Source: Chitinophagaceae bacterium UBA2375 (lineage in GTDB: Bacteria; Bacteroidota; Bacteroidia; Chitinophagales; Chitinophagaceae). From it: a stretch of DNA of 64,000 nt. Where the stretch lies: contig DDTB01000003.1 of the NCBI GenBank assembly GCA_002343985.1, positions 17,745 through 81,744 of the forward strand, in the 5' to 3' direction. Below the pieces are notes generated by a model that had not been told where the DNA came from, did no database searches, and saw only the letters and a list, made by a program, of their open reading frames with translations. This document shows positions 36,683 to 46,200 of this stretch, in pieces. How positions within the stretch are numbered: the first letter of the stretch is position 1; every line of letters begins with the position of its first letter. The position numbers and the translations under genes were made by a program.

Positions 36683-36705
36683 AAAAACCCGCCACTCGGG
36701 CGGGT
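36683..36705 (-). terminator. Terminator of the hmuY operon
   Basis: ACCCGCC (36687-36693) pairs with GGCGGGT (36699-36705). On the minus strand the stem is followed by five T. It lies 27 bases beyond the hmuY stop codon. Confidence 0.8.
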
Positions 36706-36731
36706 CCTGGTTCTCATGCTTCAAGAGATGC

Positions 36732-37409
36732 TTAAAAGTTTTTGCTGCCATCAGGCTGATAGGTAAACCTGAAATTATAATAGCGCTGGTTGCGCAGTTT
36801 TTCGTCATCGCTGGCGGAAATAGATGGCGTAATCGCTTTTTTGTAATAGCTCGAAATTTCCAGTTTGGCATATTTGCCATTGGCAGTGCGGATCACCATG
36901 ATGCGGCCGGGAAGCGGCGTCACCAGGTTGTTCGGGCCGTCATAGTTGTACCAGCCACGGCCTGAACCTGTTGGGATGGCGTAATTGGGAACTGCGTCTA
37001 CGCGGAAGGTTGAGTCGTTCGAAATGGTTGTCAGTGCGTCGAATGTACCCACTTGTACAAAAGCGCCCCCGTTGCCTGGTCCGCTGGTACCGGAATTGGT
37101 GAGGATGGTGGTTCCGCGGAACGCGATATCCCAGTTATTGGTGGCGGAATCGGTAGAAGCCACCAGGCGTTTGTTTTCGAGGCTGAAGAAGGTGAATTTT
37201 CCTGTTCCGTAAGGTATGCCCATGGGATTGAGCCCGATGATGGTGTCGGCAATCAGGTTTTGTACAGTGGTTACATTTCCTTCGGTGAATACTTTAAATG
37301 TGCCGTCGTTAGTTTTATCGATGGCCACAGGCGCGTCGTCTTTTTCACAGGCACTAAACAGTACAGCCGCGATGGCCAGGGTACCGATCCATTTGATTTG
37401 CTTTTTCAT
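36732..37409 (-). CDS. hmuY: HmuY family heme-binding lipoprotein
   Basis: 225 residues. A lipoprotein signal ends in LFSAC with the lipidated cysteine at 21. The mature domain fits HmuY: NLIADTIIGLNPMGIPYGTGKFTFFSLENK, DIAFRGTTILTNSGTSG and YAKLEISSYY. HmuY in Porphyromonas captures heme from host proteins and hands it to the TonB receptor HmuR; the receptor gene is 38 bases upstream here. Heme specificity is inferred from family and context. Confidence 0.8.
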   Translation of the reverse strand: MKKQIKWIGTLAIAAVLFSACEKDDAPVAIDKTNDGTFKVFTEGNVTTVQNLIADTIIGLNPMGIPYGTGKFTFFSLENKRLVASTDSATNNWDIAFRGTTILTNSGTSGPGNGGAFVQVGTFDALTTISNDSTFRVDAVPNYAIPTGSGRGWYNYDGPNNLVTPLPGRIMVIRTANGKYAKLEISSYYKKAITPSISASDDEKLRNQRYYNFRFTYQPDGSKNF

Positions 37410-37447
37410 TGCTTGATCTATTGTTTTTTTATTTGTGTTGAAATTGA

Positions 37448-39556
37448 TTACTTCTTTTTTGTCTTGAACTGGTATGTGATGCTTCCGTAAAAACTGCGTC
37501 CCGGCGCGTTGGGCAGGTTGATGGCATCCACATGGTCGAGCGCGTTTTCGATGCCCGCCTGCAGCCTGATGCCGTTGCGGAAATGATAACCCCCGCTCAG
37601 GTTCAGCAGTACATATGCGCGGGCGAATTCATCCTGTTTGTTGTAAATGCCGTTTCCATCCCTGTCGCTCACCACCCATTTGCTGCGGTAGATGGCGCGG
37701 GTATTGACAAACCAGGATTGGTTTGGTTTTTCGTACAACAGTTTTACTGTTGCCATATGCGGGCTCCTGTTGGGCAGTCCGATATAATCGGAGCGTTTCA
37801 GGGGCACGCTGAAATTGTTTTCGTCGCGCGTGAAATAATAATTGCCTTCCTTGATTTTTTTCAATTGGTCTTTGTCTGCCGTTTGCAGGAACTGGTATCC
37901 CAGGTCGGCCTGGAACCCTTTACCGACCAGGTATTTGACGTTTGTTTCCACACCCTGCGTGTAGGCGCGCTGTACGTTGATGTAGCTGAATATTTGCGAG
38001 TTGTCGACCCTTACGGCCATAAGCCTTGATTCAATCAGGTTGCTGATATCATTGCGGAAGAGGTTGACCTGCCATTGCACTTTTTTCACGGGGAATGCCG
38101 TGAAACCAATATTGATGCCATTCGAAAATTCGGGTTTCAGGCTGGCCAGTTTGCCGTAATCATCTTCAAATTGTTTGATCAAACCGGCCGCATTCAACTG
38201 CGCGAGGGTCTCCCTCGCTTCCAATGCGCCAAGCACGGAATAACCACCCGCCGCCGTGTTGGTGAAATTCAGGTACAGTTGCCTGAAATCGGGGGCCTTG
38301 AAACCGCGGCCATAAGAAGCCTGCAGGCTGAAACGCGGGTTGACCGTGTATTTCGCGGCTATTTTCGGACTGAACGCGGAAGCATACAAACGGTTATCAT
38401 CGTACCTCAAACCGCCGATCAGCACCAGCGAGGAAACCGGTTTCCATTCCGCCTGCATGAAACCATATAATACATCATTGTCTTTGCGGCTGTTTTTATC
38501 ATCATACCTGTTGCTGTTGACCATCTCCCGGATATACCCTGCACCTGCGGTCAGGCTGATGTTTTTGCGCAGGTTGATATCAGTTTGGTTTTCCGCGCGG
38601 TAAAACTGCTGCAGGAAATAATCGTCGTAACCCGCACCGTTATTGGTATTCAGCACCTGCGAACCTTCGAACCGGGTGGCATACAGCCTCAGTGAGGATT
38701 TCAGGTTTTTATGGAACTGGTGTGTGAGTGTTGAAGATATGTTGAGGTCTCTGTTTCGCTCGCGGCCATTGCTGACGGTGGATAGTCCGTTGTTGGTAAC
38801 CGTGATTTCGTTTTTGATATACTCGTGGTTGTAGCGCACCGAACCATTCCAGGTGGTGCGGCTGCCGAGGGGCATATTCAATTGCAATTGCGGAGTGGTG
38901 CGGCTGATGGGGAGTTTGGAACGCTCCACGCTGAATGGGCGTATGCTGTACCCATCCGTGCGGAAATGATTGATGAATGCCTGTACACCCAACTTACCGA
39001 AACGCATACCCGCAGATCCGTTGAGGTCCACCGTTTGATATGTACCGTAACGAGCCGATACCTGCCCGGACCCATCATATGATTTATCAGTAATGATATT
39101 GATTACGCCTGCCAGCGCTTCGGAACCGTATAAGCCAGAGGAAGGACCTTTCACGATTTCAATTTTTCGGATATTCCCCACCGTTAGCCTGTTCAGGTCA
39201 AGCACACCGGATGTTCGCCCCACCAGGGGTTCGCCGTCAACCAGGATCAGGGTATAATCAGGGTTGAGGCCCTGCATCTGTACGCCGGCGCCAAAGCCGC
39301 TGGTGATGAATAGCCCGGGTTGTTCCTGTAATATGTCTTTCAGCCTGAGGGAAGCCGCCTGCTGTATGGTTTTTTGAGAGATGATGCTCACCGGGACCGC
39401 CACATTGCCCAGTTTGCGTTCGTTGCGGGTAGCCGTTACCACCACTTCGTTCAATTCCTTTTGAAACAAAGTGTCGGCCGCTTTTTTCAAATCCTGCGCG
39501 CACAGCAAGCCAACGGAAAACTGCGCGGCCATCATTAAGATCCATTTCTTACCCAT
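37448..39556 (-). CDS. TonB-dependent outer-membrane receptor (HmuR-like)
   Basis: 702 residues. A signal peptide (MGKKWILMMAAQFSVGLLCAQ) is followed by a TonB-box-like segment (ELNEVVVTATRNERK), a plug domain (about 40-155, with IEIVKGPSSGLYGSEALAGVINII) and a 22-strand barrel ending in FYGSITYQFKTKKK. The context with HmuY and an AraC regulator points to heme or iron-complex uptake. ATG 39556 is taken because an AAAGAG element precedes it; 39571 is an alternative start. Confidence 0.88.
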   Translation of the reverse strand: MGKKWILMMAAQFSVGLLCAQDLKKAADTLFQKELNEVVVTATRNERKLGNVAVPVSIISQKTIQQAASLRLKDILQEQPGLFITSGFGAGVQMQGLNPDYTLILVDGEPLVGRTSGVLDLNRLTVGNIRKIEIVKGPSSGLYGSEALAGVINIITDKSYDGSGQVSARYGTYQTVDLNGSAGMRFGKLGVQAFINHFRTDGYSIRPFSVERSKLPISRTTPQLQLNMPLGSRTTWNGSVRYNHEYIKNEITVTNNGLSTVSNGRERNRDLNISSTLTHQFHKNLKSSLRLYATRFEGSQVLNTNNGAGYDDYFLQQFYRAENQTDINLRKNISLTAGAGYIREMVNSNRYDDKNSRKDNDVLYGFMQAEWKPVSSLVLIGGLRYDDNRLYASAFSPKIAAKYTVNPRFSLQASYGRGFKAPDFRQLYLNFTNTAAGGYSVLGALEARETLAQLNAAGLIKQFEDDYGKLASLKPEFSNGINIGFTAFPVKKVQWQVNLFRNDISNLIESRLMAVRVDNSQIFSYINVQRAYTQGVETNVKYLVGKGFQADLGYQFLQTADKDQLKKIKEGNYYFTRDENNFSVPLKRSDYIGLPNRSPHMATVKLLYEKPNQSWFVNTRAIYRSKWVVSDRDGNGIYNKQDEFARAYVLLNLSGGYHFRNGIRLQAGIENALDHVDAINLPNAPGRSFYGSITYQFKTKKK

Positions 39557-39593
39557 GTGGTGCTCTTTCATTCGGGGAGCAAAATTCAACGAT

Positions 39594-39624
39594 CAAAGCA
39601 TCTGAATTATCATGGAAATGTCAA
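39594..39624 (-). promoter_or_regulatory. Candidate promoter of the TonB receptor gene
   Basis: Minus strand: TTGACA (39624-39619) and a -7 region ending in CTTTG (39594-39597), with a 20-nt gap after TTG. The -7 match is partial (ATGCTTTG). Confidence 0.35.
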
Positions 39625-39696
39625 GAAGATGCTTGCCTGGCCTGCATGGGCAATCTTTTACAAATTTGTGACAAAGCCCGTGGAGGGATCATTAAA

Positions 39697-39718
39697 AAAA
39701 ATGACCAAGGTCATTTTT
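39697..39718 (-). promoter_or_regulatory. Perfect 22-bp inverted repeat between the AraC and receptor genes
   Basis: AAAAATGACC (39697-39706) and GGTCATTTTT (39709-39718) are exact inverted copies around AA. On the minus strand a run of seven T follows the right arm, so it can be the terminator of the AraC gene; it also has the symmetry of an operator for a dimeric regulator. Confidence 0.5.
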
Positions 39719-39744
39719 ACTGCAATAATTGTTGATGTGGGTGT

Positions 39745-40686
39745 TTAGCGGAGCAGGAGTTCGCAAGGCTTGATGCCGGTATGTTTCTTGAACGCTGTGC
39801 TGAAATGGGAAATGGATGAGTAGCCGAGCAGCATCGACACTTCAGTTACGCTCAGGCCTTTGTCGTACAACAGGTATTTGGCATGTTCCATGCGCTGGCC
39901 CTGGTAGAAATCAAAAATGGTGGTACCGAAAATTTCCTTGAACCCTTTTTTCAGGTAGCATTCGTTGATCGCCACTTTCCGGCTCAGCGCCTTGATGGTA
40001 ATGGGCTCGCCGATGTGCTGCAGCAATATTTCCCTGGCTTTGATGATTTTTTCACGGTCGGCTTCGTTGGCCAGGAACTTGCACTGGAAGCGGGTTTCTT
40101 CTTTTTCGCCCAGCATACAGTCCATGCTGTACAGCAAGAGGATCTGCGTTTGCGCGTTGATGAAAATATTTTCGAGGGTATCCGTGTAATTGTGGTTCAG
40201 CAACCCTTCAATGGCGATCCTTGTTTTTCCGCAAAGGGGCAGGATGCGCGAGAAACTGCTGGGGTGGCTGAAAGATAAAACGGATTCCGACAAACTTGCG
40301 GCATCCTTATGTGATTTGGAGAACTGGCGGAGGTAGGCTGGTGAGAACGAAAAACTCAGTACATCCACCGAATCAAATTTCTCCACGCATTTTTTTGATT
40401 CGTTGAACTGGCAAAAATTGCATTCGGCATCTTTCTGCCTGCAATAAATATTGCCACTTACACAGAACCTCAGCTCAAGGTGGTTTTCTTCCTGAATGTT
40501 CTTGTCTACATGGTACACCAGCATGCCGGTATCTTCCAGGTTCCACTGCGGGTGTTTCTGGTAACGGCGGATACTGTAAGTCACCGAACCGGGCACATGG
40601 CGGGTAATATCCTGCAATACGTTCAGTTCATCCTGCAGGATGGGTTGCTTGCGCGAAAGGGATAATATGTCCGGCACCTGACTCAT
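39745..40686 (-). CDS. AraC family regulator with a five-cysteine cluster
   Basis: 313 residues. The C-terminal AraC DNA-binding domain (about 215-313) has both helix-turn-helix units (ITIKALSRKVAINECYLKKGFKE and VTEVSMLLGYSSISHFSTAFKKH). The sensor half contains C75, C82, C89, C92 and C100 within 26 residues, an unusual cluster that could bind a metal or iron-sulfur centre. Position 156 bases upstream of the TonB receptor suggests it controls heme uptake. ATG 40686 is chosen (MSQVPDILSLS). Confidence 0.85.
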   Translation of the reverse strand: MSQVPDILSLSRKQPILQDELNVLQDITRHVPGSVTYSIRRYQKHPQWNLEDTGMLVYHVDKNIQEENHLELRFCVSGNIYCRQKDAECNFCQFNESKKCVEKFDSVDVLSFSFSPAYLRQFSKSHKDAASLSESVLSFSHPSSFSRILPLCGKTRIAIEGLLNHNYTDTLENIFINAQTQILLLYSMDCMLGEKEETRFQCKFLANEADREKIIKAREILLQHIGEPITIKALSRKVAINECYLKKGFKEIFGTTIFDFYQGQRMEHAKYLLYDKGLSVTEVSMLLGYSSISHFSTAFKKHTGIKPCELLLR

Positions 40687-40701
40687 TGAAAAATTTCGAT
40701 G

Positions 40702-40709
40702 CAAATATA
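40702..40709 (-). promoter_or_regulatory. -7 box for the AraC regulator gene
   Basis: Minus-strand TATATTTG, exact TAnnTTTG, 15 bases before the ATG. Confidence 0.45.
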
Positions 40710-40867
40710 CGATTTAAGGTTGAATGCGGCCTGAAAACCTGTTGCAGGAATGTTAAACAGGCTTTTGTCGGAAATGTTCCCGGCAGGCGTGAAAAACTGT
40801 TGAAAAACAGGGGGAAAACTCCTTAAAATAATCGGCTCTTCATCGGCCCCGAACCCTTTGTTTTTCG

Positions 40868-40875
40868 TAACTTTG
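40868..40875 (+). promoter_or_regulatory. -7 box for gyrB
   Basis: TAACTTTG, exact TAnnTTTG, 45 bases before the gyrB ATG; no clear -33 TTG. Confidence 0.4.
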
Positions 40876-40920
40876 CCCGATTGTTATTTCATTGAATTAA
40901 ACTGAGGATTGCACGCAAGT

Positions 40921-42900
40921 ATGAGTACAGAAACAGAGATTTTGACCCCTCCGGCCAGCCCGGCATATGGGGCAGACAGTATCCAGGTATTGGAAGGGCT
41001 GGAAGCCGTTAGAAAAAGGCCCGCGATGTATATCGGGGATATCAGCGTAAAGGGTTTGCATCACCTGGTATATGAAGTAGTCGACAACTCCATAGATGAA
41101 GCCCTGGCAGGCTATTGTAAGAATATCCGGGTGACCATCAACGAAGATAATTCCATTACGGTGGAAGATGACGGAAGGGGTATCCCTACCGGTATGCATA
41201 CCAAGGAGAACCGGAGCGCGCTGGAAGTGGTCATGACTGTTTTGCACGCGGGCGGTAAGTTCGACAAAGGGTCGTACAAGGTTTCCGGGGGTTTGCATGG
41301 TGTGGGCGTGAGTTGCGTGAATGCGCTCAGTACCAAACTGCATGTAACCGTTAAACGCGAAGGCAAAGTTTTTGAACAGGAATATGCTACCGGCATCCCG
41401 CAGTACTCGGTCCGTGAAATCGGCACAGCTACAGAAACCGGCACCAGGGTGCAGTTCTGGCCCGATGGCAGCATTTTTACCACGACCATCTACAATAAAG
41501 ATATCCTCGAAGGCCGCCTTCGGGAACTGGCTTACCTGAACCGCAGGATCAGCATCATCCTGAACGACCTCCGTGAAATTGATGATGACGGGAACACATA
41601 CAGCAAAACATTTTACAGTGAAGGCGGTATTGTGGAGTTCGTGGAAACGCTCGACAAAAACGCCAACCGGCAGCCATTGATCCCCCGCACCATTTATTGC
41701 GAAGGGCATGATGAAAAATCGAATGTGGCTGTGGAAGTGGCGATGGTGTACAATGCCGGTTACCAGGAGCACATTTTTAGTTATGTGAATAATATCAACA
41801 CCATTGAAGGTGGTACGCATGTGGCTGGTTTCCGACGTTCCATCACCAGGGTGTTTAAAACTTACGGTGACCGTGAAGGCATGTTTGAAAAAGCCAAAGT
41901 GGTAATCGAAGGTGATGATTTCAGGGAAGGCATCAGCGCCATTATTTCCGTGAAAGTGCCCGAACCCCAGTTTGAGGGACAAACGAAAACAAAATTGGGC
42001 AACAGCGAAGTGATGGGGATTGTGGATACCACGTTAAGCCGCGTGCTGGAAGCATACCTGGAGGAGAACCCCCGCGAAGCCAAAACCATCATACAGAAAG
42101 TGATCCTGGCCGCGCAGGCCCGTGCGGCTGCCAAAAAGGCCCGCGATATGGTGCAGCGCAAGAGTGTATTGGTGGGCGGTGGTTTGCCGGGTAAACTGGC
42201 CGACTGTTCCGATAAAGACCCCGGTAAATGCGAGCTCTTCCTGGTCGAAGGTGACTCGGCCGGTGGCACCGCCAAACAAGGCCGCGACCGGAGTTTCCAG
42301 GCCATCCTTCCGCTCAGGGGTAAAATCCTGAATGTGGAGAAGGCAATGGAGCATAAGATTTACGACAACGAGGAGATCAGGAATATCTTCACCGCGCTGG
42401 GTGTAAAGATTGGTACCAGCGAGGACGCGAAAGCCCTCGACTTGTCGAAGTTGCGCTATCATAAACTGATCATCATGACGGATGCCGATGTGGACGGAAG
42501 CCATATCGCCACATTGATCCTGACATTCATATTCAGGTATATGAAAGAGATGGTGGAACAGGGATATGTGTACATCGCGCAGCCACCACTGTATCTCGTG
42601 AAGAAAGGAAAGGAACAGGAATACGCCTGGAACGAAGAAGAGCGTAAGGCGCTGGTAACGCAGCTCGGACAAGGAAAGGATGATTCCGTGACCATCCAGC
42701 GATACAAGGGTTTGGGTGAAATGAACGCCGAGCAACTTTGGGAAACCACCATGAACCCGGTAACCAGGACCCTGAAACAGGTGACGATTGAAAGCGCCGC
42801 CGAAGCCGACAGGGTATTCAGCATGCTCATGGGTGATGAAGTGCCCCCACGCAGGGAATTCATCGAAACGCATGCACGATATGCCCGGATCGACGTATAG
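40921..42900 (+). CDS. gyrB: DNA gyrase subunit B
   Basis: 659 residues. It has GHKL ATPase motifs (NSIDEALAG, DDGRGIPTG, GGLHGVGVS), the transducer domain, and a TOPRIM domain with EGDSAGGTAKQGRDR and DADVDGSH. The C-terminal QRYKGLGEMNAEQLWETT is typical of GyrB and shorter than enterobacterial GyrB because the 165-residue insert is absent. It introduces negative supercoils with GyrA. ATG 40921 is the first good start; the TTG at 40909 is not needed. Confidence 0.93.
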   Translation: MSTETEILTPPASPAYGADSIQVLEGLEAVRKRPAMYIGDISVKGLHHLVYEVVDNSIDEALAGYCKNIRVTINEDNSITVEDDGRGIPTGMHTKENRSALEVVMTVLHAGGKFDKGSYKVSGGLHGVGVSCVNALSTKLHVTVKREGKVFEQEYATGIPQYSVREIGTATETGTRVQFWPDGSIFTTTIYNKDILEGRLRELAYLNRRISIILNDLREIDDDGNTYSKTFYSEGGIVEFVETLDKNANRQPLIPRTIYCEGHDEKSNVAVEVAMVYNAGYQEHIFSYVNNINTIEGGTHVAGFRRSITRVFKTYGDREGMFEKAKVVIEGDDFREGISAIISVKVPEPQFEGQTKTKLGNSEVMGIVDTTLSRVLEAYLEENPREAKTIIQKVILAAQARAAAKKARDMVQRKSVLVGGGLPGKLADCSDKDPGKCELFLVEGDSAGGTAKQGRDRSFQAILPLRGKILNVEKAMEHKIYDNEEIRNIFTALGVKIGTSEDAKALDLSKLRYHKLIIMTDADVDGSHIATLILTFIFRYMKEMVEQGYVYIAQPPLYLVKKGKEQEYAWNEEERKALVTQLGQGKDDSVTIQRYKGLGEMNAEQLWETTMNPVTRTLKQVTIESAAEADRVFSMLMGDEVPPRREFIETHARYARIDV

Positions 42901-42933
42901 GGTTGATTTATTCAGGTATGTGCGTTTGTTCAT

Positions 42934-42963
42934 TTGGGCAGACAAATAAATTTCATTAGCTTG
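42934..42963 (+). promoter_or_regulatory. Promoter of the 66-residue gene
   Basis: TTG (42934-42936), 20-nt spacer, TAGCTTG (42957-42963); the -7 element has one T fewer than the consensus. Confidence 0.4.
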
Positions 42964-43015
42964 TTCGTTGAAGCCAGCGGGTTTCAACCATTTACTAACC
43001 ATAAATTGATGTACA

Positions 43016-43216
43016 ATGTCAAAAATGTTAACAGCTTATTGCATGAAGACTAAAGAAAAGAATGTCCCCATGCAGGATGCAGTGATAACCAAAACCGCCC
43101 GCGGCGGCTACATGGCCCAGGGCCACGATGGTAAAGGAAATAAGATGACTACTATGCTGGCAGAAGCCAAGGCTTTGGAGGCTATTAAGGATGGCGTTGC
43201 CAAGAAAGGCTGGTAA
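43016..43216 (+). CDS. 66-residue protein, DUF5679-like but lacking most zinc ligands
   Basis: It starts MSKMLTAYCMKTKEKNVPMQDAV and has a GGYMAQGHDGKGNKM core, then an alanine-rich helix. The AYCxKxKxK start and RxxxxGxCxxCG-like layout recall DUF5679 zinc-ribbon proteins, but only one cysteine remains (C9). It is an independent gene with its own promoter and terminator. No function known; the family link is my inference. Confidence 0.6.
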   Translation: MSKMLTAYCMKTKEKNVPMQDAVITKTARGGYMAQGHDGKGNKMTTMLAEAKALEAIKDGVAKKGW

Positions 43217-43239
43217 TATAATTTGAATCTTATGTAAAG

Positions 43240-43266
43240 GGCAGTCGGATCACGACTGCCTTTTTT
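43240..43266 (+). terminator. Terminator after the 66-residue gene
   Basis: GGCAGTCG (43240-43247) pairs with CGACTGCC (43253-43260), loop GATCA, followed by T6. It can serve both strands, since the T9SS cargo gene ends 8 bases away on the other strand. Confidence 0.85.
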
Positions 43267-43273
43267 AATGCCA

Positions 43274-46200
43274 TTACCTGATCAGTACCAGGTTGCCTTT
43301 TCGGTAACGTATGGCGCCGGCCCTGAAACGGTAACTGGCCATGTAAACATAATTGCTTTGCGCGTTTTGCTTGTTTTTGAAGAATCCGTCCCAACCCGAA
43401 TTCGGGTCAACGCTCCTGAATACCACTTCCCCAAAACGGTTGTACACAATGAGTTCGTAGTTCGATACAAATGCAATATTTCCCAATGGTTTAAAATGAT
43501 CGTTTAAGCCATCCCCATTCGGACTAAAAGCCCCGGGGAAATAGATATCATCGCAATTTGATGCTATGCTGATTTGAACAGTATCGGATGCCAGGCAACC
43601 AAACCTGTTGCCAACCTCAACTATATATATTCCCGCATCAGACACTTCAATAGATGCCGCGCCTGAGCCATTGCTCCAGTTGTATTGGGCATAGTTTCCT
43701 GCAGAAAGCGTAACCTTATCACCGGGGCAAAGCAATTGATCTGGGCCCAGGTTCGGTTTTGTTGGGTTGTCGGCCACTGTTGCCCAAACCAATACGGAAT
43801 CGCTTGTACATCCGTTTAATTCCGCCTGCAGGTAAAAGGATGTACTGCTGTCAAGGGCGGGCTGATAAACCGCTCCAACATGTAAAAGATTAGTCAGGCC
43901 TGCATCCGCGTACCAGTTTATGCTGCCATTGCTATTGGCTTCCAATGTAAAAATGCCCGGGCCGCATTTTGTTACATCATTGGCAATTGGTGCACCCGGA
44001 CTTGCAGTTATGATTATTCCAGCAGTCCCGGATCCGGCGATTTGACAACCACTTGCTGGGATATTATAGGTTACGGTGTATGTACCCGGTGTAGATGCCG
44101 CGACATTGAATTGTCCGTTTGATGGGTTGATACTCAAACCTGCCTCCGCGCTGAACGTACCGCCACTGCTGAATCCTGTGCCAAGTGTGGGAGATATCGG
44201 TGAGGCGTTGCTGCACACCGGGCCGGTATAACTAAAACCGGTTACGGGCGTGATGGTATTGTTGATGGAAATCGTTGCCGTACCTGTACCTGCAATCTGG
44301 CAACCACTTGCAGGTACATTATATGTAACTGTGTATGTACCTGGTGTAGAAGCCGCGACATTGATTTGTCCGGTTGAAGGGTTGATGCTCAAACCTGTCC
44401 CCGCGCTGAAGGTACCGCCGCTGCTGAATCCTGTGCCGAGTGTAGGTGATAGTGGTGAGGCGTTGCTGCACACCGGGCTGGTATAACTAAAACCAGTGAC
44501 AGGTGTAATGCTGTTGTTGATGGAAATCGTTGCTGTGCTTGAACCTGCAAGTTGACAACCACTTGAAGTGATGTTATAGGTTACGGTGTATGTACCCGGT
44601 GTAGAAGCTGCGACATTAATTTGTCCGTTTGATGGGTTGATGCTCAAACCCGCCCCCGCGCTGAAAGTGCCGCCGCTGCTGAATCCTGTGCCGAGTGTAG
44701 GTGATAGCGGTGAGGCGTTGCTGCACACCGGGCTGGTATAACTAAAACCAGTGACAGGTGTAATGCTGTTGTTGATGGAAATCGTTGCTGTGCTTGAACC
44801 TGCAAGTTGACAACCACTTGAAGTGATGTTATAGGTTACGGTGTATGTACCCGGTGTAGATGCAGCGACATTGATTTGTCCTGTTGAAGGGTTGATGCTC
44901 AAACCTGTCCCCGCGCTGAACGTACCGCCGCTGCTGAATCCAGTGCCGAGTGTGGGCGATAGCGGAGAGGCGTTGCTGCACACCGGGCTGGTGTAACTAA
45001 ATCCTGTTACGGGCGTGATGCTATTGTTGATAGAGATGCTTGCCGTGTTTGATCCTGCAATTTGACATCCACTTGCGGGTAGGTTATATGTTACGGTGTA
45101 AGTTCCGGGCGTAGATGCCGAGACGTTGATTTGTCCGGTTGATGGGTTGATGTTCAATCCCGCCCCCGCGCTGAACGTGCCGCCAGTACTGAATCCCGTG
45201 CTGAGTGTAGGTGATAAAGGAGAAGCGTTGCTGCAGACAGGGCTTGTATAACTGAAGCCGGTGACCGGCGTATTACTGCTAACGACATCAACAAAAACCG
45301 ATTTACTGACTATGCATGTTTGGCTGCTGGTGAATGAAATATCATCGAGGGCGAAATCGTTTCCGGATGCCGCAGTATTTCTGTTGATTAAAGTAATTTC
45401 CGCTTCTGTACTTGTACCTGCGTTCCAGTTTGCGGTGAATTGTGCCCAGTTGCAAAGCGCTCCGGCAGACAATGTACTGGTGAGTGAACTTCCCGTGATG
45501 GGTTGTCCATTGATAAGCGTTTCAATGCTGGCAACCGATGAAGGCATCGCTACTGTTTGCAACCAATACCGGAATGTATAATTGGTATTAGGCTGCACCG
45601 GAACTTTTTGTTTCCACACTACAGTATTTGGATTTGTGGAACCATCTACCACCATCATTTTTCCTGTCCCAGTACTGTGGTCTACGCACAGGTTAGAAAA
45701 ACCCGGTTCAAAAGTATTTGGATTGTTTGTTACGCTATATGCTCGTTGCGCACCAGTAGCATTATTAGCGATAAAACTATATTCGGTGGCAAATCCCAGA
45801 TCACCCAATTCAAAATTTCCATTATAAATCAAGTCCCGCGCAAACGTGTAGCTGTAGTTGACTGTATACGTGGTTGGGGTTGCCTGGCTCACCACAGGGT
45901 TTGCGATGTTAGGGTTCAGCAAACTCGGATCCGGCGGGTTGGCAGTCCAGGAAAAGGAACCGGATCCTGTTGCCGTGGCTTGCAGGTTGATGCTGTTGCC
46001 CTGGCAAATGGTTGTGTCGTTTCGCACAGTCAATGGATTGACGGGCTCTGTCAGCACAATGGCAGGGTTGCTGATGGCTATATTATTTTCATTATCCCTG
46101 GTGCGTATCTCATAGCTCGCTCCGCCGGGCAAGCCGGTGAACATATTATTGCCTGTAAAAGTCCCACCATTCAGGTTGTATGCATAGGGCAGGGTGCCAC

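Noticed and set aside
40897..41982. 361-codon minus-strand frame inside gyrB
   Set aside because: Antisense shadow of gyrB; composition unlike a protein.
43996..45270. CRISPR-like periodic repeats
   Set aside because: The repeats are 255 bp, in frame and coding, without short spacers.
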